The position numbers and the translations under genes are program-made. The notes under the pieces were generated by a model, which saw only the letters and a program-made list of their open reading frames with translations, was not told where the DNA came from and did no database searches. DNA of 64,000 nt from positions 117,690,233 through 117,754,232 of the forward strand of contig NC_057866.1 of assembly GCF_019393635.1 (NCBI RefSeq). The letters are read 5' to 3'. This DNA comes from Dromiciops gliroides (lineage: Eukaryota > Chordata > Mammalia > Microbiotheria > Microbiotheriidae). This document shows positions 22,637-34,342 of the stretch, in pieces. The first letter of the stretch is position 1, and every line of letters starts with the position of its first letter.

Positions 22637-23126
22637 AAAAATTAGTAGTAAATGATAATTAACTAATTCTACCTTAAGTACTAATTAAATGACAAACTTT
22701 TTAGAATACTAATTATAACATTTGTAAGACCAAATAGGGGGATAGAGTTTAGAGCTGATTGTTAAATTTTCAGTGTGAGCTATTACATCTCAGAAATTGC
22801 TACAAATCCCAAGGGTTTAATTTATTGGTAACTGTCTAGACTTTTAAAATTTGTTACTAAGGAAGATTAAACTTTAAAATGTGTGAATAAATTTTTATTT
22901 TTGGAGAAGCTAGTTGTTAAACATTCACTATCACACTCTTGAAAAATTCCCTATGCCAGTGTAGGACAGGACTCAGTTGTCCACTCAGTTTTTTTTGTTT
23001 GTTTTTTTTGTTTTGTTTTGTTTTTGTTTTTTGAGTCACAGATCTTTAATAAGTCGCACAAGCTAGCAGTTAAGATCAGGTGAGACTCTTCCTGATTTAG
23101 CATTCCCAGGGGCTAGAATGGCATTT

Positions 23127-23815
23127 TTTATCATAAAACTATTTCATTATTTTCCAGTTACATGTAAAATAATTTTCATCATTTGTTTCATAAGACTTTT
23201 AGTTCAAAAATTTTCTCCCTTCCTTCCCTCCCCCTCCCCAAGACAGAAAGAAGTCTGATATAGGTAATATATGTGCAATCACATTAAACATATTAGCCAT
23301 GGTATGAAAGAAGAATCAAAACAAAAGGGAAAAACCTCAAAAAAACCCAGCAGCAAAGTAGAAACAGCATGGATACATGTGCATTCAAAAAACAGTTCTT
23401 TTTTTCTAGATATGGAGAACATTTTCATCATGAGTTCTTTAGAATTGTCTTGGATCATTGAACTTCTGAGAAGAGCCAAGTCTATCACAGTTGATCATAA
23501 TAACGTTGCTGTTACCGTGTATAATGTACTCTTGGTTCTGCTCACTTCACTCAGCATCAGTCGACTTAAATCTTTCCAGATTTTTCCGAAATTTGCCTGC
23601 TCATCATTTCTTACAGCACAATAATATTCCATTATATTCATATACCACAACTTGTTCAGCCATTCCCCAATTGATGGGCATTCCCTTGATTCCAATTCTT
23701 TGCCAACACTAAGAGAGATACTATAAATATTTTTGCACATATGGGTCCTTTTCCCTTTTCTATTATCTCTTTAGGATACAAACCTAGTAATGGTCATTAG
23801 GCAATTAATTCTTAA
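23127..23815 (-). mobile_element. L1 3' end (copy gamma), minus, 5' truncated
   Basis: 3' UTR starts near 'cattattttccagttacatg'. The ORF2p C-terminus is readable on the minus strand at 23740-23495: WLNKLWYMNIMEYYCAVRND, then a KIWKDLSRLMLSEVS-like helix. This aligns with the L1 ORF2p terminal pattern '...MEYYAAIKND...'. It stops near 23815 where the 5' part was never copied. Same subfamily as the 3' part of L1-beta. Confidence 0.85.
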
Positions 23816-24044
23816 AGAGTTACCTGAAGCAATGGCATCAAACTCAAATAAAAACTGAGGCTACTAATGCACAAATAAGGATCTCTATAGGTGGGTTTAT
23901 CAACAGTTTTAAAGTGCAGTATCGTCTATGTTTTATTATGTTTTTATCTTGTTAAATATTTCCCAGTTATATTTTATTATGGTTCTAGCACACTCCAGAG
24001 TGTTGTGGTCCTAATGCTCCCTGGCCTGGTATTTGGCACTTCTG

Positions 24045-24650
24045 GCCTAAAGCAATGACAGTTTGAATGACATGACCAAGGTCACTCAACCATTATGTGT
24101 CAGAGGTAAAACTTGAATCAGTGTCTTCCTCAACAGATATCTATCTACTATGCTATGCTGCCTCTCTAAGGCATTACCTATGTTATAGCTATATACCCAT
24201 ATTTTGCTACTCTGACACAAGGTTTAATACACCTGGGGGAAAATAGTCTAAATGACAGAAAACTCTGTTATCTCATAAAGGTTTGGGCCATACACAAAGT
24301 GGTCTTTTTATTTCCTTCATTTATCTCCTTAGTGAATAGAATGATGAGACACGGGAAAATCTGAGTTCAAATCCTATAACATATTACTATTATATGATCA
24401 TAGGCAAACAATCTAAAGTCTCTAAGCCTCAGTTTGCTTATCCATAAAATGGGGTGGTGGTGATGATGATACCTGGCAGTACCTACTTCAAATAGCTGTT
24501 ATGCTACACAAATGAAGTGATGTATACATTTTGGGGGTAAATTTATATAATGTTATATAAATGAAAAGGAGATATCATGGTTCAGTGGAAAGAGCACTGA
24601 GGGAAGTCAGAAGACCTGGATTCAAATCCTATTTTTGATGCTTTCATAAA
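24045..24650. repeat. Cluster of three MIR-type SINE pieces
   Basis: Antisense piece at 24045-24175 ('catgaccaaggtcactcaac', 'cttgaatcagtgtcttcctc'). Sense piece at 24330-24545 ('aatctgagttcaaatcctat', 'cctcagtttgcttatccata', 'aaatggggtggtggtgatga'). Sense head at 24565-24650 ('catggttcagtggaaagagc', 'acctggattcaaatccta'). Confidence 0.65.
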
Positions 24651-25137
24651 TCAGTTTGAAAATGAACTATTAAGTCTACCACTCAATAAATTTGAGACCT
24701 GAGGGTCTGTGCAGGATGTTTTATCTGTTAGATAGGATCTCACCTAGGCAGAGCTTGATAGTCTTTTCTATTAAGAGGCACTGTCATCAGGCCAATGACT
24801 GATGAATCACTTAAGTTGCCAGAAAGCAATTGTACCTTTTCCATTTTGACCCTGGCTTCTCTAAGCAAGTGAATTCCCAGAAAGGAGTTGATAAAGTTGC
24901 TGACAGTTTAAAATGACTTTCTCATATCACTTTTATCCTATGAGAGAAAAGGAGAGTTCAAGTATGGCCTAGAATGGAAAGAAATAAGAAAAAGGCCTCT
25001 TAAGAGCAATAGCCAAAACTGCAATCATATTATTCAGAATTTGAGTTAAGCAAGATTTTCTGCAACTTCTGATCCCAGAAATTTGGAAGGAATGTGACCA
25101 CATTATTGAGTTTAGTAGTGCGGTTTTGTATTTCTGT

Positions 25138-25140
<3 letters not shown>

Positions 25141-25175
<35 letters not shown>

Positions 25176-25178
25176 TAG
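25141..25178. repeat. (TA)n microsatellite
   Basis: Uninterrupted TA dinucleotides followed by catatata. A nearby near-repeat ('tttgtatttctgttaactat' and 'tttgtatttccgttaagtat') flanks it, so it lies inside a local duplication. Confidence 0.9.
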
Positions 25179-25289
25179 GTCTGATTTTGTATTTCCGTTA
25201 AGTATATATGTAAGAAGAAAGACCTAAGGTCATGTGAATAGTAGATTCTATTACCATCCCATCTCAAACCCACACAGACTATTATGATA

Positions 25290-26060
25290 GTCACTTAATC
25301 AGCCTACCTGTTCCAGTCTATCTCTATTCCAATCCATTCTTCATAACATTACCTGAGTAATCTGCTTAATGCAATGGCAATGATTTTATCACCCCTTTCC
25401 TCTAAAATCAGCAATAGCACCTCATTAACCACTGAAATAAGTATAAACTTCTGATGCTGGTACAAAAGATCACCCATACCTTGGTGCTGAGTTTATTATC
25501 CAGCTATATTTCAGGCTCCTTACCTTCGTGGGGCTGGACTGCTCTACCCTCTACCCTCTATCTTTGGGTTTCCTTGGCTTTCTTAAAGACTTAGTTCAAA
25601 TCTTACCTTCTTCCTCCTTCAGATCATCTTCATTTCTCTGTACATATGTTGTATTGTCTAGATCTTTGTTATCTCCCCCATCAATATAGTCCCTCCTTGA
25701 GATCAATTATTCCTCACTCCACCACATTTTTGGTAATGTAGTAGGTGCTTGCTGATATGCTCTGTTTCTCAGCCAAAATGGCTTGCTTTTCATCTCTATC
25801 ATGATCCCTTTCTCATTCTGACCTTTACCCTCTCTGTGGTATTGCTTCTACTGTTCTTTATACCTGAAATGGACTCTCTAATCCCATATCTATTTGTTTA
25901 AATCCCTGTTTTCTTTAAAAGCCCACCTGGGATACTTGTTCCCCTGTACCCCATCATCAAGCTACCACCTCTAGCAAAAAGTAACCTGTACCTCCTCAAT
26001 TTTTTCATAGCTAAGTCCTGAACTTCTTTGTTCTTATCACATCTCTTTTGTGATCAGTTA
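25290..26060 (+). repeat. L2-type LINE 3' region(s)
   Basis: Sense L2 3'-UTR landmarks: 'cattacctgagtaatctgct', 'tttatcacccctttcctcta', 'cttagttcaaatcttacctt', 'tagtccctccttgagatcaa' and 'ggtaatgtagtaggtgcttg'. A second partial copy follows at about 25770-26060 ('tacctgaaatggactctcta', 'taaaagcccacctgggatac'). Confidence 0.65.
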
Positions 26061-26244
26061 TTTATTTATGGAGTCCCTGGGCACCCAGTTATCTATCCAA
26101 GTTCTAAACTATGTGTGGTTCAGTCTTCTACAAACTCTAGCTGACATGTTTCATTTACCATTCACCCGTAGGATATAATTAGATGATAACAAGATTTTTT
26201 AAAATAAAAATGAAAGGTGAATAAGGCAATAGCAGCCTGTTTGT

Positions 26245-26487
26245 ACGTAGCTAGGTAGCTCAGCCGATAGAGCACTGGGTCTGGAGTCAGGAATAGCTCA
26301 ATTCATATCAACTCTCAGACACCTACAAGCTGTATGATTTAAAGCAAGTCATTTAACCTTGTTTGCCTCTGTTTCCTCATCTGTAAAATGAGCTGGATAA
26401 GGAAAATGTCAAACCACTCCAGAATTTGTGCCAAGAAAACCACAGATCAGGCATGACTGAAAAGATTGAATAACAACATGAAGACTG
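26245..26487 (+). repeat. MAR1-type SINE with RTE/BovB-like 3' tail
   Basis: Full-length diverged SINE. tRNA-like head 'ggtagctcagccgatagagc' and 'actgggtctggagtcaggaa', core 'tgtttcctcatctgtaaaat', then 'gaaaatgtcaaaccactcca' and 'ggcatgactgaaaagattga'. The last segments resemble RTE/BovB-mobilised tails ('caaaccactcc...gactga'), implying mobilisation by an RTE LINE. Confidence 0.75.
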
Positions 26488-27829
26488 TTCTTTCCATAAA
26501 CCTTGAGTTTACTCTACCACCAATACATAAGCACTTAATGGGAAGAGTGCACCTTGATGAAGTGATATCATATGTCAGATAAGTAAAACTCTTCAGAAGT
26601 CCTTGGCAATGTCAAAGGAAATGACATGAAAGAGTCTGCTTTGCCAGTGCACCCTATGGATGATTGCACTTTCCCATCTGCGTTGCATATATGGAACCTT
26701 CCATATATATTGCCTCCCCATTAGAATGGGTGCTTCTTGAGAGCTTGGCTTACTTTTTTCTCTTTGTATCCCTAGTGCTTAGCACAATGATTTGCACATA
26801 TGAAGTACCTAAAGTGTGCTTTTTCATTCATTAGTGCATCCACATATAGGAAACACAAATGACCAAGGCACCTGCAAGAAAAGATTCACCACAGAGAAAA
26901 TATATATGACTTGGACACACATGAAGGGCAGCTCAAGCTCTAACACTACAAAACTGCCAGCTTCTTCTACTGATGTCGTCATTAAGCTGCTCTCAGCTGC
27001 TCCCTGACAGACATTAAGACTCAGCTGATCATTACCCTCCAGCATTATATCTCTGGTTGGTCTGTTAAACATCTCCTTCAGTTGTCTCTATCATCCAGTT
27101 GGGGACTGGGGGGAAGTTGCTGTGATTAATAAGTCTCTTCCCTACAGAGGTCAGAGCAGAGCTCTTCTTGCCTATCAGCATGTTCTTTCAGCCTCCTACT
27201 ATGCCTCATTTATGGTGCTCAACAGAGTTGCTAACCACTTACACTTCTGCCTCCTGGGGATGCAATGATTAGTGAGCCTTTTCCCCAAGGGAAAGCTACA
27301 TCTCTTCTTAATCAGTATCCTCAACCAATAATTTTCTGCAGTTTTTTTTTCATTTGCACTTTCAAACACCGGCTAAGGAATTCTTCCTCTAGGTCTTGCT
27401 AGAGCAAAGGTTATGGGTGCTTAAGCTGAGGTCATGGATTCCCTTTCAACTCTTATTCTAACTCTCTTGTTAAATTCTGTTTCTTCTGAACTTTCTGTTA
27501 ACTGTTGAACTTATTTGAGCTACTCTATCTTCTCCTTTATCCTTTAAGTCTTTCTAAGTGACCTAAGCAGGAGACTATTTTAATTTTTAGGATTCATCAT
27601 ACCCCCTGACTAAAATAATTCTCTCTAGGGCTTAATTCCGCAAATGAAAAGTGATTTGGGTAACAGTGATTCTAGAACTCATTTAAACTGATATTAGCCC
27701 CTTTATTTTATTAAAAATTCCAATGGCTGAGTTAGTGAAGTCCAAAAGACTGTTAACCTTTTTCTAACTTTTCTTCCAAGGCATTGAAGCCTAGTCTTCC
27801 TTTCCAATACCTCCCACCACCTTTGAATG
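26488..27829. other. Mostly unassigned, with an L2 3' end
   Basis: A sense L2 3' end lies at 26700-26838 ('atgggtgcttcttgagagct', 'tttgtatccctagtgcttag'). The rest, including mirror ORFs on both strands at 26816-27072, shows no recognised family. Confidence 0.45.
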
Positions 27830-28120
27830 AATTTTACTTTATTAGATTATAAGCTCCTTATGAAGATGCTATGAGGTACCTATTTTTTTTAAGTGAGGCA
27901 ATTGGGGTTAAGTGACTTGCCCAGGGTCACACAGCTAGTAAGTGTTAAGTGTCTGAGGCCAGACCTGAACTCAGGTACTCCTGACTCCAGGGCCAGTGCT
28001 CTATCCACTGCGCCACCTAGCTGCTCAGGAACCCATTTTTGTATCCTTGGCATCTAACAGTGTTTTACACATAGGAGGTACTAAATAAACATGTTTTTGT
28101 TGAAATTGAATTGAATTGAA
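27830..28120 (+). repeat. L2-type LINE 3' end, interrupted by a SINE
   Basis: Left part 'ttagattataagctccttat', right part 'tttgtatccttggcatctaa', 'cacataggaggtactaaata' and final 'gaaattgaattgaattgaac'. The SINE at 27890-28026 splits it. Confidence 0.75.
27890..28026 (-). mobile_element. Marsupial tRNA-derived SINE, antisense, in L2
   Basis: 'gaggcaattggggttaagtg' to 'cgccacctagctgctc'. Flanks ggtacctattttt and ggaacccattttt form an imperfect target duplication. Gactccagg/gtgttaagtg subtype. Confidence 0.9.
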
Positions 28121-29384
28121 CTTGCATCAGAAAAAGGAAAGGCAAATCACTATATATACTTCTTGGAACTGCTTGAGGATATTTATTTGTCTGATCCCTG
28201 GTTTAAAAAGCACCTTAAAAATCATCCAGAAATGCTATTGTGTTGTTGCAGAAATAGGCAAAAGATGCCAGTCCCATTGTGCAAGACCCTGTACATAGTA
28301 GAACTTTTTGAGGTTTAGAAATATCCACAATAGAGGATATTACATCTCTTATTTGGACCATCTCAATTAATGCTTAGGTCCTATGTGAAAAGAAAGTAGC
28401 CAGAAGCCAATTTTTTCTATGTTTAACCATTTTTTTGTGTGTTAATAAGGCAATGTTTTGTAAGTACAAGTCCTTAATTACAACTAAATTAAATATTCAT
28501 TTGTAACATTTGCCATAAAAGTCATAGACTTCTTAATGAGTGCAATGATGAATAGGTCACATTTTCAGCTCACTCAGACCCACTCATAAGTATCCTAGCA
28601 GAAGCTGGAAAATGATTAAAGGTATCCAAGATTTTTGAACCTTAGAATGGTGTAAAAGAGCTTTCTATGAATATTAATATGTCCGTATGTTCTTCTTGTC
28701 CCCTTAGAATACAAGTTTCTAAAAAGCTAAGCATCTTTCTTTACCTGGCATATTGGATGAATTAAACATTGACTTGGTGAGTCAAACTCAACAAGGAAGT
28801 TGGTGTTAGCAAAAAAGTGTTCCTGTACTTACTGCTAAAAAGAGGATTCTTCTGTTGAAATGAAAGCCTGTATCAACAATAAATAAAAGTAATACAAGTA
28901 AAGTAAGACTCAAATGCTATGGGGAATAGCATTACTCTCTTCTTCTTCTTCTTCTTCTTTTTTTTATAAATTGCCCTTGACAGAAAGTGGTAAAATAAAG
29001 GAGTCTAATGAAGTCAAAGCTTGAGTTTGGGAAAATGATCAAAACTGGAATGGTTATCCCATCTCCCATGTCTTATTACTTAGGGAAAAGCAGAGGGCAT
29101 TTATGACTGATGTTTATTCATTATGAAATAACAAAATGAATTTAGAACCTATTAAGGAAGAAAGGGACACGATATTGAATTAGGAGCCCCTGGCCCTGAG
29201 CTCAATTTCTTTTCAGCTAATCACTAGTTCTATGGCCTTAAGAACTTATTTAACCTTTTTGACCCTCAATTTCATCAATTTGAGATGTTTCAAGTATTTA
29301 TTTTTATATAGCAGGATGCCTCTTTGGGTCGACCACTTCAAAATCTGATTGTCAGCCATTCCTTCTTTAAAATATAATATGGGA
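28121..29384. other. Mostly unassigned sequence
   Basis: A degraded sense MIR lies at 29165-29290 ('gagctcaatttcttttcagc', 'cctcaatttcatcaatttga'). A (TTC)n tract is at 28937-28962. No gene signal. Confidence 0.45.
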
Positions 29385-29385
29385 A

Positions 29386-29527
29386 GGGGCAGCTAGGTGG
29401 CACAGTGGATAGAGCACCACCCCTGGTGTCAGGAGGACCTGAGTTCAAATCCAGCCTCAGACACTTGACAATTTACTAGCTGTGTGATCCTGGGCAAGTC
29501 ACTTAACCCCAATTACCTCTCCAAAAC
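29386..29527 (+). mobile_element. Marsupial tRNA-derived SINE, sense
   Basis: 'gggcagctaggtggcacagt' to 'cttaaccccaattacctc'. Imperfect flanking duplication ataatatgggaa / ataatatgagaa. Confidence 0.9.
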
Positions 29528-30588
29528 AATAATATGAGAATTGCAGCTAAATAAGAAAATGTTTGTCATCCAATACTGAGATTGCTATGGCTTTTACTGT
29601 TAGCTGGAGTATATCTGGCACCAAATATTTTTGTGATATCATGCCTAGAAAGACATTTAAAGTAATGTAGGTTCTGTAGAGGAATCTAAGTAAGTCATGA
29701 TTCCTTGGTCCAGTGAATTTACAATTTAGCCAGAAAGATAAAACTACATATAAGTGTAGAACAGGCCAGACAGTATGTGTTACATAAGTTTAGAAAATGA
29801 AGAAATAACTTAGAAGCCATAATTCTCTTAGAATCCCTAGCCTACTTTTGGACCACTCCTGACCTGTCATCAGTTCTCATGAGAATTCATGGTAGAAGTC
29901 ATCACTAACAGACTAAATGGTTAAGTGGTGAAGAAACCTTAGGATGCAACTGTTATTTTTATAGTATTTTATTTTATGTTGTTCAATTACACATAAACAT
30001 AGTTTTCAACACTCAATTTTTATAAGATTTTGAGTTCTAAATGTATCTCCCTTCCTTCCTTGCTTTTCCCATCCCAAAGACAGGAAGACATCTGATAAAG
30101 GTTATACATTATAATCATGTTAAACATATTTCCACATTAGTCCTGTTGTGAAAGAAGAATCAGGAAAAAAGAGGAAAAAACACAAGAAAGGAGAAACAAA
30201 ACAAAACAAAAACAACAAAAGTGAAAACAGTATGCCTCAATTTGCACTCAGAATCCATAGTTCTTTCCTGGATGTGGAGAATATTTTCCATCATGAGTCT
30301 TTAGGCATTGTCTTGGATCATTGTATTGCTGAGAAAAGATAAGTCTATCACAGCTGATCATCACACTATGTTGTTACTGTGTACAATGTTCTCTGCTCAT
30401 TTCACTCAGCATCAGGGTTTTCAGAAATCTGCCTGCTCATCATTTCTTATAGTACATTAGTATTCTAATACATTCACATACCACAACTTGTTTAACCATT
30501 CCCCAATTGATAGGCATCCCCTCAATTTGCAATTCTTTTTCACCACAAAAAGGGCAGCTATAAATAGTTTTGTACATGTGGATCCTTT

Positions 30589-30801
30589 TCACTTTCTTGT
30601 GATCTCTTTAGGATATAGAACTAGTAGTGGTACTGCTGGGTCAAAGGATATGCACAGTTTTATAGATTTTAGGGCATGGTTCCAAATTGATCTCCATAAT
30701 GATTGGATGAGTTCACAAGTCCACCAACAATGCAATACTGGTCTAATTTTCCTGCATTTCCTCCAACATTCATCATTTTCCATTTTTATCACATTGGCCA
30801 A
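30589..30801 (-). pseudogene. L1-beta ORF2p C-terminal segment
   Basis: A 70-residue open stretch carrying the ORF2p C-terminal cysteine-rich motif: CWRKC, then HCWWTC, followed by a SLWRSIW-like segment and FDPAVPLLVLYPKE. The spacing fits CX3CX7HX4C of L1 ORF2p. The rest of ORF2 is broken by stops, a SINE and the RT deletion, so this is a fragment and not a gene. Confidence 0.85.
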
Positions 30802-30850
30802 TTAGATAAGTATGAAGTGGTATCTCAGAGTAGTTTTAATTTGTGTTTCT

Positions 30851-30995
30851 GGGGAGAGCTAAGTGGCACAGTACATAAAGTACTGGCCCTGGATTCAGGA
30901 AGACCTGAATTCAAATCCAGCCTCAAACACTTGACACTTACTAGCTGTGTGACCCTGGACAAGCCACTTAACCCTCATTACCCTGCAAAAAAAAA
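30851..30995 (+). mobile_element. Marsupial tRNA-derived SINE, sense, in L1-beta
   Basis: 'ggggagagctaagtggcaca' to 'taaccctcattaccctgc' plus A-run. Target duplication tgtgtttct at 30842-30850 and 30996-31004 inside ORF2. Confidence 0.9.
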
Positions 30996-32154
30996 TGTGT
31001 TTCTCTAATCACTAGTGATTGAGAACACATTTTTTAATATGGCTGTAAATGGCATTGTCTTCATCTAAAATTTGCCTTTTCGTACCCTTTGACCATTTCT
31101 CAATTGGACAATGACTTGTATGTATTCTTAAACATTTGATTCTCTATATAATTTAGATATGAGACATTTATTAGAAACACTGGTCCTTAGAAAAATGTTT
31201 CCCAGATTTCTGCTTTCCTTCTAATCTTGGTTGCCTTGGTTTTTATTTAAAAAACAAAACAAAAAAAAACACCCTTTTAATGTAATCAAAATGATACATA
31301 TTGCATTTCATGATGTTCTCTATCTCAACTTCAGTCATAAATTCGTCCCCTCTCCTTAGACCTGACAAACCATTTCTTCCTTTTCTAATTTGTCTATGGT
31401 ATCATCCTTTATGTCTAGATCATGTGCCCATTTTGACTTTACCTTAGTATACAGTGTAAGATGTTGTTCTTTGCCTAGTTTCTACTACACTTTTTCCCCC
31501 AATTTTCCCAACAGTGTTTGTCAAGTAATGAGTTCTTATCTTGGAGGCTAGAGTCTTTGGGTTAATGAAAGAGCAGATTTCTAAATTGATTTAATACTGT
31601 GCTTTGTGTGCCTAACCAACTGGTCCACCAATTTATTTCTTAATCAGCACCAAATAGTTTCCAGGGTTGCACTTTACAATATAGTTTTAGATCTGGTACA
31701 ACTAGGCCACCTTCCTTTGCATTGTTTTCATTACTTACCTTGATATTCTTGACCTTTTATTCTTCCAAATGAATTTTGTTATTATTTTTTTCTAGTTCTA
31801 TGGAGTAATTGTTGGTAGGTTGATTGTTATGGCAGTGAAGAAGTAAATTAATTTAAGTAAACATCATTTTTATTATATTAGTTCAGCATTCCCATGAGTA
31901 ATTGATAATTTTCCATTTGTTCAAATCTTATTTTCTTTGTGAGAAAAGTATTTTGTAATTGTGTTTATATAGTTCCTGGATTTGCTTTGGCAGGTAGACT
32001 CTGAAATATTTTATATTGTCGACAATTATTTTAAATGGAATGTCGCTTTTAATCACTTGCTGCTGTTCTTTATTGGTCATATAAAAAATGATGTGTAATT
32101 TGGGTCTATTTTATATCCTGTAATTTTGCTAAAGTTAATTGTTTCAAGTAGTTT

Positions 32155-32165
32155 TTATTGCATCA
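32155..32165 (-). other. Internal deletion junction in L1-beta ORF2
   Basis: 'tttcaagtagtttttattg' (post-RT ORF2) is followed at once by 'catcatgatctgtgaagaat' (pre-RT linker). In L1-alpha the corresponding landmarks (about 5500 and 7625) are over 2 kb apart, with an LTR-like insert and a SINE between them. The reverse-transcriptase region is therefore absent. Confidence 0.7.
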
Positions 32166-32529
32166 TGATCTGTGAAGAATGCATTTACTTTTTCTGCATT
32201 TTTATTTCATAATACATGGTCACTTTTTGTGTAGGTGCCATGTACCACTTAGAAAAAGGTATATTCTTTTCTATCCCCATTCAATTTTCCCCAGAGGTCG
32301 ATCATATTTAACTTTTCTAAAATTTTATTCACTTCCTTAACTTCTTTATTTATTTTGTGGTTAGATTTATCTAGTTCTGAGAGGAGCAGAGGTTGAGGTT
32401 CCCCACTAGTATATTTTTTTCTGTCTATTTCTTCCTATAACTAACTTAACTTCCCTAAGTATTTGGATGCTATAACACTTGTTGAATATATATTTAGTAT
32501 TTATATTACTTTGTCTATAATGTCTTTTA

Positions 32530-32687
32530 TTATTATTATTTTTATATTTTTGGCAGGGCAATGAGGGTTAAGTGACTTTCCCAGGGTCACACAGCTAGTA
32601 AGTGTCAAGTGTCTGAGGTCAGATTTGAACCCAGGTCCTCCTGAATCCAGGGCTGGTGCTTTATCCACTGCCCCACCTAGCTGCCCC
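32530..32687 (-). mobile_element. Marsupial tRNA-derived SINE, antisense, in L1-beta
   Basis: 'cagggcaatgagggttaagt' to 'ccccacctagctgcccc'. Perfect 14-bp duplication tataatgtctttta at 32516-32529 and 32688-32701. Confidence 0.95.
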
Positions 32688-33690
32688 TATAATGTCTTTT
32701 AGCAAGATGTAGTTTCTTTCACTAGCTCTTTTAATTAGGTCTATTTTAAATTTTATTTGTCTGAGATAATTATTGCTACCCCCATTTTTTTTGCTTCAGC
32801 CTTTTACCTTTACTCTGTATGTATCTCTCTGCTTCAAATGTGTTTCTTGTAGAATATGGCAGAGGAAATAAATTAAACTCACAGAGCTCCTGATACAATT
32901 ACCTCAAAAACAGTAATAAAAGAACTCCTGGAGCACAAAACCCACAAAAAATATGGATTAAGATTATTTTCCAGACATAGACAGATTAAAGGGGGCAGTT
33001 CTGGGATGCAAGTCCAACCCCAAAATTTCTCTAACAGAGACCCTAGGCATGCCACACCAGAGGAACATAATCCCCAAGCCTCCAAATCAGCTGCAGCACC
33101 AGTATCTTCTAGAACTGAACTTGCAGTTGGGTGAGAGAACTGAACATCTGGCCAGGGAGGGGGAGTGCAGGGGTGTCAGTGGAACTTAGGAAGGAATTTG
33201 GCTATCCCACACCAGCAGGGAAGCAGGAAGAAATCCTGAGAAGTGGGAGGCCCAGGTCGGGGAGAGGTGCCGGCTTGTTAAAGCTAAGTACCACAGCACA
33301 GAAAGCTTTGCTGGTTGGTTATTTTGTAAGTTGGCTTGAGGTTATCTTTGGACCACAGAACAGGCCAGATGAGAGAAAAACCTGCCCTCAATAAAACCAA
33401 AACACCTGGGACCCTCTGAAGCTGGGGACAGTAGTGTAGCCTAGAAGCAGGACCCCCCAGTGGGGAGTTAAAAGTCAAGTAAAAGATGGCATGATGAGCA
33501 AGGAAAGAAAGTTGAGAATTATAGAAAGTTTCTTCAGTGACAAGGAAGATCAAGGTGTACCCTCAGAAGAGGAGAACAACCTCAGGGCCTCTACATCCAA
33601 AGCTTCCAAGAAAAATATGAATTGGTCTCAGGCCATGGAAGCTCTAAAAAGGGACTTTGAAGAGAAAGTAGGAGAGATAGAAAGAAGATT

Positions 33691-33698
<8 letters not shown>

Positions 33699-33738
<40 letters not shown>
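33699..33738 (+). repeat. (GA)n expansion inside ORF1 coding for (Arg-Glu)n
   Basis: About 18 GA dinucleotides in frame within the coiled-coil region of ORF1. Element D at the corresponding point (about 55460-55485) lacks the expansion. Confidence 0.85.
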
Positions 33739-33740
<2 letters not shown>

Positions 33741-34342
33741 AAAGGATGGAAAGAGAAATGAGAGCAATGCAGGAAAGTCATGAGAAAAAAGTCAACAGCT
33801 TGAAAAGTCAAATAGAAAAGGAGATAAAAAGAGCTGTCTGAAGAAAATAATTGCCTAAGAATTAGGGTTGAATAAATGGAAGTTAGTGACTTTATGAGAA
33901 ACCAAGACACAGTAAAGCAAATCCAGTTGAATGAAAAAATAGAGGGCAATGTGAAATATCTCCTTGAAAATCAGCTGACCTAGACAATAAATCCAGGAGA
34001 GATAATTTGAAAATCATTGGACTATCTGAAAACCATGACCAAAATAAGAGCCCAAACACCATTTTCCAAGACATTGTAAAGGAAAATTGCCCTCATATTA
34101 TAGAAGAAGAAAGAAAGATAGAAATTGAAAGAATGCACTGATCACCTCCAGAAAGAGATCCCAAAAGGAAAACTTCCAGGAATATTATAGCCAAATTCCA
34201 AAGCTCCCAGTTCAAGAAGAAAATATCACAACCAGCTAGAAAAAGGAATTCAAATACTTTGCAGCTCCAATAAGGATAAAACAAGATCTAGCAGCATCTA
34301 CATTAAAGGACTGGAGGGCATGAATAGGATATTCCAGAGGGC

